DNA from: Anoplopoma fimbria
Lineage: Eukaryota; Chordata; Actinopteri; Perciformes; Anoplopomatidae
Reading direction: 5' to 3'
Assembly (NCBI RefSeq): GCF_027596085.1
Contig: NC_072449.1
Location: forward strand, 18,846,834 to 18,910,833
Length of the DNA: 64,000 bases
Shown here in pieces: positions 50,936-63,930 of this stretch. The first letter of the stretch is position 1. Each line of letters opens with the position of its first letter. A model generated the notes under the pieces. That model was given only the letters and a program-made list of their open reading frames with translations. It searched no databases and was not told the DNA's origin. The position numbers and the translations under genes are program-made.

Positions 50936-52098
50936 TGTTGCTACAATTATAGCTTTATGCTTGAAGACAAAAAAGTTCAACCAACAAAAACAGAAAAAGG
51001 AGACCAGAATGAATGTATTAAACTAAATCCCTCTAATGCAGCTAACCTCTCTGCTGATTTGTTAAGTTGAGGCCTTTATAACTGGTGTTTAAAAAGTGCT
51101 GCAGGGTAAACATTAGCCAATTTCACAATGGACCAGGATGTTTTAATCATTAAACTCTTTGAGTCATGATTAGCCGTTTTATTCAAAATCTCCTTTTTTC
51201 TTGCTCTTTCTGATCTTTAACTGAACCTTCATGGTTACATTAACAAATCCAAATTCAGCCGCAGTAATATTGCAAGACGAAGCAGAACATTAAAAATAAC
51301 CCCCCGAACCTTACAACAAAATAACCATATTATTAAAAAGAAAAGCTGTTATCAAGTTGTTTACCATCTTATGACTTAAAAAAACCTCCACAGCAAAAGC
51401 CCTCATTTTAGTTCAAACTCCCCAAAGTCTGTATTTGATGTGTTGTTGTTACAATTACACCTTTAGCGAAGACAACATGTGGTTAGGAGTTATTACCGGG
51501 TAATTCCCTTGTGTTTTCCAGAAAAATCCCCTTTGAGATGAAGGTCACTGCTAAGTGATGTTTGTGACAATCACCTTAGTCATGTCATACAAAAAGTGGT
51601 GCTACAACCAGAGTGAGGTTGCTATGATGAAGATGGATAATGTCTGATAACTGTTATTCACTGCCTAACAAATCCTGTACTGCATACCAGCGACGGTTGC
51701 TGAAAGCTTATGGAGATGATGATGAAAGTACAGAGATGGCACAAAGACAAATTGGAAGAATGAGAAAGGAGGAAAGTTTATAGAGAGAAGAAAAAAAAAT
51801 GCAGACAGGCCAGGGAAATAAAGGAGGAGATTTAGGCCATGTAAAGCGCTGGGTCTTGTCTCAGTCTCCCCATCCCCGTCACCTCTTATCCCGGCAGAAC
51901 AAAGGGCGGCAGCCTCCTAAATGTGGCGCATTAGCCCTTTAGTTCCAGAGGGGGTAAGGTGACACCCTCCATGTATGTGGTCTGCTCAGCACACATCTGT
52001 CAGGGCCTAAGGGGGTGGGCCTGAGCGGTGGGAGGGATGGAGGGTACTGGAAGCACAAGGAAGACAGAGGAAAGAAGCAGAGAGCTCCAGAGAAAGGG

Positions 52099-52128
52099 TG
52101 TGTGTGTGTGTGTGTGTGGTGTGTGTGT

Positions 52129-52213
<85 letters not shown>
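52099..52213. repeat. (GT)n microsatellite, two GG interruptions
   Basis: 115 bp GT array with GGT breaks near 52119 and 52130. Confidence 0.98.
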
Positions 52214-52215
<2 letters not shown>

Positions 52216-52717
52216 CTTGAGGATCCCTGCTGTGACAGAGAAGCCTAATACCCTGTATTTACTGTGGAAGAATTAGTCCTAACGCATGATGCTGCTAAGC
52301 TTGGCTGGTCCCCCACCCACCCTTGCCTCTTTATGTCAGTCACTCGATCAGAGAGCAGAAATAATTAGACAGAAAAGTTAGAGACACAAACAAGCACAAA
52401 CATGCACCATAACATTGGGTGCTGATGATATACGTGATGTATTTAATAAAAACACCCCTGTTCATTTCTGACTATGGGAACATTTGGCGTTTCTCTGTAT
52501 TTTTTCTAGTCATTCTCTCCTCATAATTTCACACAGTTGAACGGGAGTCACCGGTGCCAGAAAACAAGATAAAGCTAAATAATGTACTATGTAATATTTG
52601 TTTTTTAACATGATATTGAAACCTTTGCTTGATTTGCTTATTTATCTTTTTATTTTACAAATGTACAAGTTTTCCTAAAAGTGAGAGATTCAAAGCTTTT
52701 CAATAATGGTTTCATAA

Positions 52718-52740
52718 AAAAAAAAAAAAAAAAAAAAAAA
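52718..52740. repeat. A-run
   Basis: About 23 consecutive A. Other runs of 15 or more lie near 22558, 25455, and (as T) 61101-61124. Confidence 0.95.
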
Positions 52741-52974
52741 TCAATTACACAATTACCTTGAATTGTACACCCTGAAACAACATTTTAACAAACTTACAAA
52801 ATTTGCAAGCAACTACATTTTTTTAATTGATTGAGCTAAATAGTAGCTGTGAATTGCACCACTCATTAATACTGCTGGGAACTGCAACAGTCAATGTTTT
52901 AAACTTTAATTTTGTAGCTTCAGCTATAAACCAAATACTGGGTTGATGTACATTATTAAAATGAGGTAGGAGTA

Positions 52975-53115
52975 GGGCTGTCCTTGACTAAAGAAATTCT
53001 AAGTCGACTAACACCCATATGATTTTGATTACTAATCGATTAGTATGAAAAAGCTTTTAAAAAATGACTAATTGACTAAAGAAATCTTAGTTGACTAAGT
53101 TTAAAACAACCTGTT
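52975..53115. repeat. fish dispersed repeat with 'GACTAA' phrases
   Basis: AGGGCTGTCCTTGACTAAAG, AAGTCGACTAACACCCATAT and TACTAATCGATTAGTATG, then ATTGACTAAAGAAATCTTAG. The 16-mer-like phrase GACTAAAGAAAT occurs twice, near 52987 and 53075. It resembles short elements common in fish. Confidence 0.65.
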
Positions 53116-53488
53116 AATCGAAAAGAGAAAACATCTCTCTACCAATTTCCAGCCAAGTGTCAAACTTAGACAAACCAAATAAAGGAAGTTAATTCGGACC
53201 AGTAAGACCCTGCCAAGTTCAAGCCTCTGATGAGATCTTAAGGATTGTTTGTTTTGCTGCTGTCAAAGGTTCAAATAGGGAGAGGACGGAGGTTTTGATG
53301 ACCCCTGGCCCTCGGGTCCTTAGTGGGTGTTCTGCAAACACTCCCTATTGACGTGTGGATAAGGAGAGGCCCGCTGCCGCACACAGTGCTAATGCTCATT
53401 TGAGTAAAAATGGACGACGCTCTGAAAAGAGCCAAGAACCTAGCAAGTGGCTGAAAACAAGAATATAATGCATATGTAAGTGTGTTTT

Positions 53489-53594
<106 letters not shown>

Positions 53595-54114
53595 ATGGAA
53601 GTATATATGAATGAAAGTACTTTCATTTTAAAGTGCCTTGGTTTTGAATGTAGGAAGACTGCTTCCGTACATGTACATTTGTGATGTATGTAGAGAGCAG
53701 ACACCGATAAGTCAGACATCCTGGAGATGCCAGATAGTACACTGCTGCTTTTTGCTATGACATAACCTTTATACCTTTATATACAGTCCAACTATATCCA
53801 GCTGAACTTCCCCACACTGTGCATGAGGATTCCCTGCATCTGGTCAATGCATGCTGGGATAAAAAATGAAATAAACTGGGTTCACTGCCATTTCCTAATG
53901 GCCATCTTTGAAAGTCAAATATTTCAGAATGAATGATCAATATCATAATGTTTTTTATTCAAAAGTCAACATCTTATGTATGTAGTTAATGAGCATTATG
54001 ACAATAATAGGGTCTGTTTTATTAACCTAAAAGTGATAAGAATCATTAAAGTTACAAATAATGGTATTGTGAGAATGATCCTATTTTTGATGAAATTAGC
54101 AATTGAATTTGTTT

Positions 54115-54134
54115 TGAAAATATGGGGTGTAATG
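54115..54134 (+). repeat. 20-bp array flank duplicated at 60271-60290
   Basis: TGAAAATATGGGGTGTAATG immediately precedes a GT array here, and the identical 20-mer precedes the GT array at 60289. No identity is evident on the far side of the arrays. Confidence 0.85.
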
Positions 54135-54135
54135 T

Positions 54136-54139
<4 letters not shown>

Positions 54140-54214
<75 letters not shown>
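54140..54214. repeat. (GT)37 microsatellite, left arm of a facing pair
   Basis: Perfect TG array. A CA array begins 100 bp further on. Confidence 0.98.
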
Positions 54215-54215
<1 letters not shown>

Positions 54216-54313
54216 TATGTAGGCCAAGCAGGAAGTGACCCATAAACATATCCATCCAGCCCTTTCATTGGGGGCCAGTGTTGCCCTCCTCCTCTCACCT
54301 CCTCATCCCACTC

Positions 54314-54460
<147 letters not shown>

Positions 54461-54750
54461 TCTCAAAGCCCCCAGTGAGCGCTAAGCAGGCCAGCGGGCC
54501 AGCCGACGGGGCTCATTACAGGTCCACAGAGCCTCCCAACACAAAGGCCTGAGCCGCTTTAGCCATGGGATGATCTGCTCTCTACTGACTAGAGAGAGTC
54601 CATAGACGGACAAAAGGAGGGAGGAGGGAGGGGATGGGAGAGAAAGAGGTGGAGGAGAGAGAAGAGGAGAGGAGAGCCACGGGCTTTAAGGATGTCAGGA
54701 GACCCCGAGAGAGAAAGCCTGGCGGGCGCTCAGAGAGAAACAGAGGCAAG

Positions 54751-54782
54751 AAGGAGGAGGAGGAGGAGGAGGAGGAGGAGAG
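54751..54782. repeat. (GGA)n tract
   Basis: About ten AGG units within a wider G/A-rich stretch (54600-54790). Confidence 0.93.
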
Positions 54783-55828
54783 GGAGGACGCTTAAGCTCC
54801 ACGGCTACGTCAGGACATTAACATTCACACAACCTCCCAACATCTGCTGCTTCCTTCTCGCCCTCCATCCCTCCCTCTTTCTATCCCTATCTCCCTGTGT
54901 CCGCTAAAAACGGCGGAACAAAGACAGTGAGGGGACAGATAGATGGAGAGGGACGAGAGGAAAGCAAATGGAGAGAATCTGAAGAGATGTGACAGGGATG
55001 AATTTAGAAGATTTGGCGGCTTAGCAGCTGCAGGGTGAGAAGACTTCAGAAAAAAATAAAAAGATTTCCCTGATATTTCAAATTATAAAAACATGATTTC
55101 AATTAGCGAGGGCACTCAATGGTTAATCACAAAACAGAGGAAAGGCAGCAGAAACAAAATGATAAAAATCAGTTCAAGTAGCAAATATAAACTGCTTTAT
55201 ATGTAAAACTCAGTTGTCCCAATGTATTTTACTGTAAATCATCAGAGTTATTATCTAGCACTTGAAGGCCTGATAAAGGCCAGAATGGGCTCTCTGGTTA
55301 AGACAATCTTTGACTGAGCCATAAACCTGTTCTACTGGAAGCCTCTAGGAAAGAGAAGAAAACCAGAGACATGTCCAGTGCATTAAACCCTCTCCACTAG
55401 TCCCACGTTTGGCCCTGGGCCTGAGTCTGCACCAGTCTGGCCCGCCGCACTCAGAGCCACATGCTCGGTTTTATGATGCTTCCCCACCATTAGTGCAACA
55501 TTAGCCTTGAGGTACTCGGGAGTGTCCAATGTACAATTGGGAAAATAATTAAGCAACGGAAAAACAGAAGCCCAATTGTCCTCCACTTCCAAATACTCCA
55601 CATTCCCACATGTGAACTATGTTTCAAAGTATGAAGAAGTATTTAAAATATGCTTCAGGAAGTTCAAAATCTGTAAAACCAATGACAGAAATTGCAGCGT
55701 TGATCTGTGGCGTAGTCTTTAGTGGAGTTGGTGTGTGGCTGCTGGGTGCTTTATAGATGATGTATAGATGCCAGGTTCTTTCATATATTTCCTGTGGTGA
55801 AATCAGAGCTCTGTTCTGAAGTCCTGGG

Positions 55829-55953
<125 letters not shown>

Positions 55954-56179
55954 ACATGACTGTAAACATGAAGACATCTTTCTCCACAGTCAATCTCTGC
56001 TTGTCACATCTGGCTCGCAACTCTACCCCTCGAATACACACTGGGATATATACACCGCGTGCATGGTGACAACTATGACTTATGTACTGGGAGGAGTGTT
56101 TGAAATTAAGCTGCAGTGAATATGGGCCCAGAAGCACTCAGAGCGGAGAGCAGGAGAGTCTGTGTATTCATTTGTCTGC

Positions 56180-56313
<134 letters not shown>

Positions 56314-56404
56314 AGAGGGGTGCTGTGACTCTCTGTGTGGGATAACAAGTGCGAAACCTGTCCAGGTCCACAGTGAAGAGTGCATACATGAGACTGTGGC
56401 TCCT

Positions 56405-57075
56405 TTCGAGCTCGGATATGCGATATTGTTATTCCCTTGTATAAAATATCAATATGTCTTGATATTCACACTAATATTAATAATGTTGCTTTCAAATTAG
56501 GTTTTTCTAATCAAAACAGTAGCGATATTAACAAGGTTTTAAACCATTAAACATGAACAGACAAATGCAAAAATGATCACTTGAACATTGTGCACATTGT
56601 GCAGCACAAAGTAGTTGGGTCAGATGAAACCTCAGCCTCAAGATGAAAGTCAGCACCTTTAAGTCTAAGGCCGTGTTACTAAGGGTGTAAATCACAAGTT
56701 TTATCATGATAAGATATTTTGTCAATATCACAATATATCACAAAGTCCCTTCCAATGCTATTTTAATTTGATTCAATTAGGTGGGCAATATTATATGGCC
56801 ATTAAACACAGTCAGTTACATTTATATCATTTTGACAAGTTTATTACTGGGCTCTGTAGGAAGGAGGTGCCTTTGGATGGATTTGATGACATCCACGTGC
56901 CATGGGAATTTGAAAATAAATATATCTTAAAGATGATGACACAAATGGATGTTTTCTTTGCATCGATAATATTCGATCGTTGATCATAGGACTGATACAT
57001 CGATGGATCAATACACTTGTACATGTTGCTCTGCCGGTGTCACTCTTTCACCAAATGAAACAGCTCGACACGTTT
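56405..57075. repeat. fish dispersed repeat with 'CGATAT/ATCGAT' phrases
   Basis: GATATGCGATATTGTTATTC, AGGGTGTAAATCACAAG, TTTATCATGATAAGATATTT, TGTCAATATCACAATATATC, GCATCGATAATATTCGATCG, TTGATCATAGGACTGATACA and CGATGGATCAATACACTT are phrases of a family common in fish genomes. It probably comprises two fragments. It lies just downstream (gene sense) of exon A, so it is intronic. Confidence 0.65.
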
Positions 57076-57358
57076 CCTGTCATCTACATGCATACATGTA
57101 AATAATCATCAACAGTGTCCTGCTGTTATGATGGTTAACAGTTATATTGACAAGAAAGCGATCTCTAACAGTGAGGCAGATTACAGACTGAGGCTGTGCT
57201 CCACACAGTATTCTCACTTACTGCCTTCAAGTTAGCATCCCTGAATGAGTGAGTGACCACAACTGGAAAGTGTCACACCACTGCAACAGCTCTGAACCGG
57301 ATTGAAACAAAACATTTTGAAAAATGGGAAGAGAAACAGAAAAATCATTCCATCTTAC

Positions 57359-57410
57359 CTGCAGCCTCCAGGACCAATTGCATTCGGACTTTAGCCTGCT
57401 CCGCTGGAGT
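57359..57410 (-). CDS. rsrc1: RSRC1 exon A ([14 protein letters not shown] block), 52 bp, phase 0/1
   Basis: Internal coding exon of RSRC1 encoding TPAEQAKVRMQLVLEAA plus one base. Human RSRC1 has [20 protein letters not shown] here, immediately before the coiled coil. The acceptor is GTTACTCTTCTGCAG before 57410; the donor is GCAG|GTAAGA after 57359. Joining to the exon at 20281 restores the codon for A and continues AKTDEVLKAK, matching the human order without a gap. It is only 52 bp long and is followed by a 37 kb intron, so it depends on good exon definition. Upstream exons (RS-rich domain, GNIKAGLEHL-type linker) were searched for to the right and not found before 64000. Confidence 0.92.
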
Positions 57411-58013
57411 CTGCAGAAGAGTAACCGACAATGAAAACAGAAAATTAGTTTCTCACTCAAGACAACTAAAGAATAAAGCCTTGAGCTGGTAGGCGCCCAG
57501 TATGTTCAGAAGGAAGAGAAAACCACTCATTAACACAAAATATCATCTATCCTGCTGCCTGAGTTATCCCAAAAGACATTTCATAACAGGACAGACAGCC
57601 TCCACACTGACACAACGTTATATATGTAATCTGTAAAACTGTTGTGTCCCTTAGGCTTTTATATATTTTACCCATGATAATCTTTAACTGCAACCATTAG
57701 AGTGAAAGTTCCCCGTTAAACTGTCCTCACGGAGCACCGGGGGACAACTTCACCAATCTACTAGTCTAATCATCTGTATAAAAAAAATAAAAAAAACCTG
57801 CTGGTGAAAAACAGAAAGCAACAACACTCTCTGACACACCAGGGAGAATCAATGAGGAAGAGATGAAGAGAAATTTAGAGACAAAGAGAGAGAGTGAGAG
57901 GAGAAGAGAGAAAACAAAAGCTGCTGTAACAAGTCTTTGGAGAGTTGGATAAGAGGGCACAGAGAGCACATTTTACAAAGATCACAGCCAAAGACTCAAC
58001 ATATTCCCCATCC

Positions 58014-58020
58014 TGTGTGT

Positions 58021-58109
<89 letters not shown>

Positions 58110-58116
58110 TGTGAGT
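58014..58116. repeat. (GT)n microsatellite with GA breaks
   Basis: About 100 bp of GT with single A substitutions near both ends. Confidence 0.98.
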
Positions 58117-58520
58117 GCATCTGAATCTGAAACGCTTAGCGGGCATGATCATGGGGGGGCGACTTGTGCTTTGACAGCTGTATTGGGAGGAGCAGCCCAT
58201 TTTCCTGACATGCCCTCAAAAGGGTCCTGCTGTAATTCCAATATCACTGCTATTAGATTTGAGGGTCTTAATTGTCAAGGAAGAATGATGGCTACGACAG
58301 GGCTGTAAAAGGCGAGCAGGCTGCAGATTGCTCTCGGAGGTTGTTTTTTTTTTTTCCCGGCGCTGCCGTGGCACGTCGGCCCTCGTTACCATGCAGCGGT
58401 GGAGACTGTGTGTAGGATTAGAGAGAAATTAAATGCTAATGGGGATGGGATCTGAATCTGCTGCCTGGGAGCATCATTTAGACGACAGGGCCGGGCGTCG
58501 CTGACAGGCAGCACTTCCTC
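58095..58520. promoter_or_regulatory. candidate conserved noncoding element
   Basis: GAAACGCTTAGCGGGC, GCATGATCATGGGG, TTTGACAGCTGTATTGGG (Meis word plus CAGCTG E-box), CTGTAATTCCAATATC, GGTCTTAATTGTCAAGG, GCACGTCGGCC, GTTACCATGC, GAAATTAAATGCTAATGGGG and GCATCATTTAGACG. Unique and CpG-containing, except for a T-run near 58345. It lies about 0.7-1.2 kb 5' of exon A in gene sense. Confidence 0.48.
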
Positions 58521-58525
58521 CCTCC

Positions 58526-58552
58526 CTCCTCCTCCTCCTCCTCCACCTCCGC
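58526..58552. repeat. (CTC)n tract
   Basis: CTCCTC tract. Confidence 0.9.
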
Positions 58553-58790
58553 CACAGACAACCTGTCTCTCCCTCACACCATCCCTTCTGCCGGGTACCA
58601 ACCCCACCCACAGCAAAAAAAAATCTGATTTATCAAACTGTAAACTTGTCACTTTGTAAAAACGTCACCTTTCGGTGGCAGCCAGGGAAATATAATGACC
58701 CCCTTTAATGTAGCGATGTCAGGGTGCTGTATTCTAGATGGAACGCACATCAAGGCACTGCAGACAGACTGACGCACACTTAATGCAGCA

Positions 58791-58792
<2 letters not shown>

Positions 58793-58850
<58 letters not shown>
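58793..58850. repeat. (GT)29 microsatellite, left arm of a facing pair
   Basis: Perfect GT array. A CA array begins 110 bp further on. Confidence 0.98.
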
Positions 58851-59109
<259 letters not shown>

Positions 59110-59481
59110 TCTATTACCCCTCATGAAAAAGTGATTCGGACTAAAATCAGCCCTTTTTTTTTTTTTTTGCTTTTAAGCATCTTCTTTACAGCAAAAGCAT
59201 GATTACATGCCATAAAATAAAAGTCCTGGCCTGGGAAGGATGCGAACCCAATTAAATGGTAAAGGGCTTAGCCTGCTGAACAATTAGAACCACACAGGAA
59301 TAATTCTTGGTACAAACTAGTCTTTTAAAGCAACAACACATCACATCTTAACTAACCTGATCATTGTGTGCTGTGCAATCATCTTAGTTACAGTTTTTCC
59401 ACAACGCCCCCGTCAGTAATTACATTAGCATTTGTTTACATAGGCCTTAAGGCATGTGTGAGTCCATGCGTCCTCAATGCA

Positions 59482-59587
<106 letters not shown>

Positions 59588-60084
59588 GCGGGTAATACAA
59601 CATTAAATCCCACAGAATAGAAAACTACTGCTGCGTTGTCTTCCGCCGTTAAAACTTTCAAGCAACTTGTTGTCCTCACGACACAAATCAGTGATGTCAA
59701 AGCGCTCATTTCCTGTCACCCTGTAAATGAAAAAAAAAAAACACCTGCTTTAACATCAATGATTGGCATGTGACCAGCAATGTGTAACATTCCTAAATGT
59801 CTTAGTATTGAGCTTCACAGAAGTGTTCTTCCATGTGTGATTTTGCATTTAATTATTCTTGTTTAAATGCAGAAAAGACAATAAGAAAAAAGGATAAATC
59901 AGGACAAGCGTGTGCTTCCTGCCTAAAGAACTAAATGAAGGCGGAAACAGGCCAATTAATATCAAATTATCAAGGGATGTAAAAGATACTTAGAAGTCAA
60001 CGCACAACTAAGCAAACATTATGATACAAAACCCACACACAAGCACAACGTTGCATGTATTAGCTTCCCAACAAACTCACACAC

Positions 60085-60270
60085 ACGCTCCGCTTCCTCT
60101 GTGTGTAATTCATTAGTAAACAATAAAAAGGCATTAATTGTGCTCCCCAGAGGCAGATCTGTGTTCCCCCCACTGGGACAGAGGCACCCGCTGCATCTGA
60201 AGTGGCTTCGCCCCTCAATTAGAACTGCGCCTTTCCTCACACAAACAAACATGAGACTCAGAGGGAGGAC
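60085..60270. promoter_or_regulatory. candidate conserved noncoding element
   Basis: GTGTAATTCATTAGTAAAC, GGCATTAATTGTGCTCCCC, CCCGCTGCATCTGAAG and CCCCTCAATTAGAACTGCGC. Short and unique; it abuts a GT array. Confidence 0.38.
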
Positions 60271-60391
<121 letters not shown>

Positions 60392-61229
60392 ATTTAGAGG
60401 GAGTAAGGTGGGAGTGTTTGTTGGAAATGAGCAGCACAGGGGCTTTAGATTATCACACTGCGACCAGGAGGAAAGGTGAGAAAGAATTTAAAAGACAGGA
60501 TCAGATTTAACCATAAGGGAGGAGGTTTAGAAAGTAGAAATATAAGGACTAACGTATCGTCACAGAGCCATTCGTATAGATTCGAGGCATCTCAATTCAG
60601 TGGCTTGCTGAAGGTCACTTTGACATTCAAACAAGGAGAACCAAACCACAAAACCCACGATTGATTGATCATCTGTTGTAACTAACCGAGCCACGGCTGT
60701 CTTCAAGGAGCGGGAGAATGAAAACAACTTAAGCATCATACAACATGTCATCAAGCCACATTGGATGCCAAAGCCTTCATGGTTGTTCTGAACAGCCACA
60801 TTTAAAGGCGGGGTGACAAGTGAGCCATCATAGAGAGGGGTAAGATAACATAATTGTTTACATATAAGAATAACGGCGCATACTTTTGGAAAATGTGATC
60901 CTGGTGGGAATTTATAGTGTTGATCTTCGTTAGTCTTGTAAAGAATAAGTAAGGGCCTACTAGAGAAGTTAAAATGCTGGCTTCTTTCCTTTCCTCCATC
61001 CACCTGGCAAACCACTTCCACTCTCTGACCAACCAAATTTTTCAACAACATATCAGTAGGAAATGTATTTTTTCTCTCCCTCGAGGTGTAAAGGAAGGCC
61101 TTTTTTTTTTTTTTTTTTTTTTTTTAAATAAACATCCTCCTTTTAAAGTAGCTGTCGTAAATTAACCTACTATTATTGGGATATTATTGCCAGCACTGAC
61201 ACCCACACCCGCTTGACTCAGCCTGACTC

Positions 61230-61720
61230 CTGCCCGAAATGTGACAGGAAGTCCTGTATGCTCGCTGCAGGCCTCCAGCTTGTTCCCTTACCTCACCACA
61301 GCGACGACAGACACACTGAGACACGCTTAGCTGAGCCTAAGTGCCCAGCGTCTGTCCCATTAGTCAAAAATAAACACGTCCCATTAGAAAAATAAATAAC
61401 CCCTCACTCGGCTTGGTAAAAACAATGCTGCACAGTGTATAATGAGGCACTGCATGCAGGAAACTTCATCTATTTGTAGTCATGGACTGGCCAAAGGGAC
61501 TATTATCATTATTGGGCCCAGAGGCCGACCAGACAAAGCAAAGTATGGAGGGTCAGCAAATGAATAAATGTCTGATAGGGTGGCCAAACAAAGGTCAGGT
61601 AGGCCGTATATGACTGTGGTCGGATTGTTAGACCGATTTGTCACCAAATGATTAACCTCCTCTATTGTACGTAACTAATTATTTATGACTGTGTAGGAAG
61701 AGACACATAAAAAAGGGAAA
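61230..61720. promoter_or_regulatory. candidate conserved noncoding element
   Basis: CCCATTAGTCAAAAATAAAC, CCCATTAGAAAAATAAATAA (a near-repeat of the previous word), GTATAATGAGGCACTGC, CTATTATCATTATTGGGCC, CCAAATGATTAACC, CGTAACTAATTATTTATG and GGACCGATTTG-like CpG words. Repeat-free. Confidence 0.36.
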
Positions 61721-62039
61721 GACTTGAAAAAGTAAGGTTTAATAGCCTCATACCTCGAGACTCATGCGAGCAGACGAGCAACACTTTCGGATACTTTTAA
61801 TCATCCTTCATTTTTTTGTAATCATTCACTCAAGCAGAGACTACCATATTCAGTTCCAGGCTCAGGTGTGTCTTGGAAAAAAAACTGAGCTGGAGACCAA
61901 GGGAGAGTGAAGGATAAAGAAGCAATGAAGGGTTAGCTAGATACTGTAGGTCAGAGAATCACAGCGAAGCAATGCTGGTCTTCCTGATCATTTGTTGAGG
62001 ACTTGTTTCAGTGCATGTGAGAGAACCCCACTGGTCAGC

Positions 62040-62290
62040 TCACAGCCGCTGCTCTGCACTGCTTTTCATATGGCGGTTTGCCGTCCCGACTGCCAGCGCT
62101 GTCACAGAAACATAGCACCCACCCTACTGCTCCCCCTCAGGTAAACATTCTTAGCTCTGTCAGCATTTTTGACCTTGTTTGCACTGTTAACACTGTTAGC
62201 TACGAGCCGCCGGCTTGCTGTCGACATGTTGAGAGTTTTTGAGAGGCGATCGAAATGCTCCCAATCTCGGATCTGGCACCTTTAATGCCA
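62040..62290 (+). repeat. dispersed fish repeat, copy 2 (core 62228-62286)
   Basis: The upstream part (CACAGCCGCTGCTCTGCACTG, GTTAGCTACGAGCCGCCGGC) leads into the 59-bp core TTGAGAGGCGATCGAAATG, CCCAATCTCG, GGCACCTTTAAT, which is shared with 17517-17575. The upstream part is absent at the other copy. Confidence 0.75.
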
Positions 62291-63329
62291 TCAACGTTTC
62301 TGGATTACTGTTGAAATGACAACATAACAAATTTAGTTATTTATCATCTAACTATAAACTTGCATTTAAATATTATACAAATATAAACATGATGCCATAG
62401 ATATAGCAGGTGCAACTTTTTTAAGATATCTGAGGTGAGCAAACACATAATCATCCACTGCTCGGAGACTTAATTGTTCAGTCCTTTATAACCCTTTAAG
62501 TACATTTTCACTGCAAGATACTCAATATAAAAACAAAATCGTTGGGTCATTTCAAACATTAATTTTGACATAATTGGCCTTAATAGCCATGAATATTATT
62601 AGTTTTAAAGATAATGCAAATAATAATTTTCTTAGTGCTGAGATAAACCAAATTACATAAATTTATCGAATGGTGTATGCCGACAAAGCACAAAAATAGT
62701 GACGGATAAGTGACTTTGTCTATGTAAGTTTACCAAAGAGCCAGCCTACTGGAAAAAAAACTACTTTACATTTTTATAAATAATATTAGCATTTGAAGCA
62801 AAGTTTAATAGAAGTAAATGCTCAAGGTCACCAGATAAAATGCTGTATTGTGAACATGCTGATTGGTTATCACACATTATCCAGCAACACTCTGGACTCA
62901 AACAGAGTTTGTCACCTTTGTCACAGTTATCTGCTCTTTCCTGCTCCCTATATTCTACCCAAAAGTAAAGAATCTAAATGATAAATGAATCCAAATATTA
63001 ATTCAATGTGGGTTGGAGTAAACTCACCTGACAGTTTCAAATGTCTCCAAAACACTATCTTGAGTCCATCTACTGTAACATTAATCTTAATTGCAGCACT
63101 GTGGCCATTATTATCTGTCAATAAACAGTTTCAATATACGCTCTCTCTAACTCTCTTTACGCTGGAGTTGATATGCTCAATATTCATCTCATTGTATTTT
63201 TAAAGTCTTCATCTGTTTCCATTTTCTTTCATTTGTTGCATTCTCCTCATCTACTCCTCTTCCTCCACGCCTCCCTCCCACTCCCCCTAAACAAACACAC
63301 TGATATATCCCAAACCCAAAAGAGGACAG

Positions 63330-63880
63330 GGGAAAACAGAGCCCCTAGAAAATGCAATATTTCTGTTTTTAATATCGAGGTCTATAAGATCAGGGCAGAG
63401 ATGGGTTCCATGGCAATATGTTTATTTATATATTTTATAAGGAGGGGGGAAAAAAATCTGCCTATCAGTGTATGTATTTGGGGGGCCTGGGCCACTGTAT
63501 CGCAGCTCATCTTATATGAAAAATAATGTTGTGTATGGCTATACTTTTATATATAATGGCAATATGGGATCAGGGCTCTTTTACAATGTGCCATACTTCA
63601 GGCTAGGGCTAACAGCATTTTATGGCCCGCCAGCAGTTCATCTTCATGTCTCAGGCAGGCAGGAGCACTGCATAATAATGTCGTTTCCTGCCCCCAAATG
63701 CTATTTCACAGGCCGGGGCTCATTTCTCAAACTTCACCACTTTTACAATTTCCCAAACTTTTATTCCCGTCATTATTACCAACAAGATTTCATTACGTAT
63801 TTAGAATGTAAACAAGTCTGAGTAATGACACTCCCCCTTCTCCCTGGAATCATTCCCGCTGATGGCTCTGCTGCTATCTC
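63330..63880. promoter_or_regulatory. strong candidate conserved noncoding element
   Basis: GCAATATTTCTGTTTTTAAT, CCATGGCAATATG, TTTATTTATATATTTTATAA, GCTATACTTTTATATATAAT, GGCAATATGGGATCAGGGC, CATTTTATGGCCCGCC, GCACTGCATAATAATG, TTTTATTCCCGTCATTATTA and GATTTCATTACGTATTTAG. Repeat-free for 550 bp with TATGGCAATATG-type words recurring. Two short open frames cross it with no similarity that I recognise. Confidence 0.48.

Positions 63881-63886
<6 letters not shown>

Positions 63887-63929
<43 letters not shown>
63887..63929. repeat. (TG)21 microsatellite
   Basis: Perfect TG array followed by a degenerate CA-rich tail to the window end (CATACAAACACATACAC and so on). Confidence 0.97.

Positions 63930-63930
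<1 letters not shown>

Noticed and set aside
59220..59300. Sequence whose reverse strand contains GGGTTCGCATCC, reminiscent of a tRNA T-loop
   Set aside because: The arms do not pair as a T-stem and no anticodon or D-arm could be found; neither a tRNA nor a convincing SINE head.
60560..61051. 163-codon minus-strand open frame free of repeats
   Set aside because: It is the longest nonrepeat frame, but it matches no family I know and has no splice-site pair or start context. One such length is roughly expected by chance in 64 kb on six frames. It lies on the transcribed strand of the rsrc1 intron, so it could be checked in RNA-seq.
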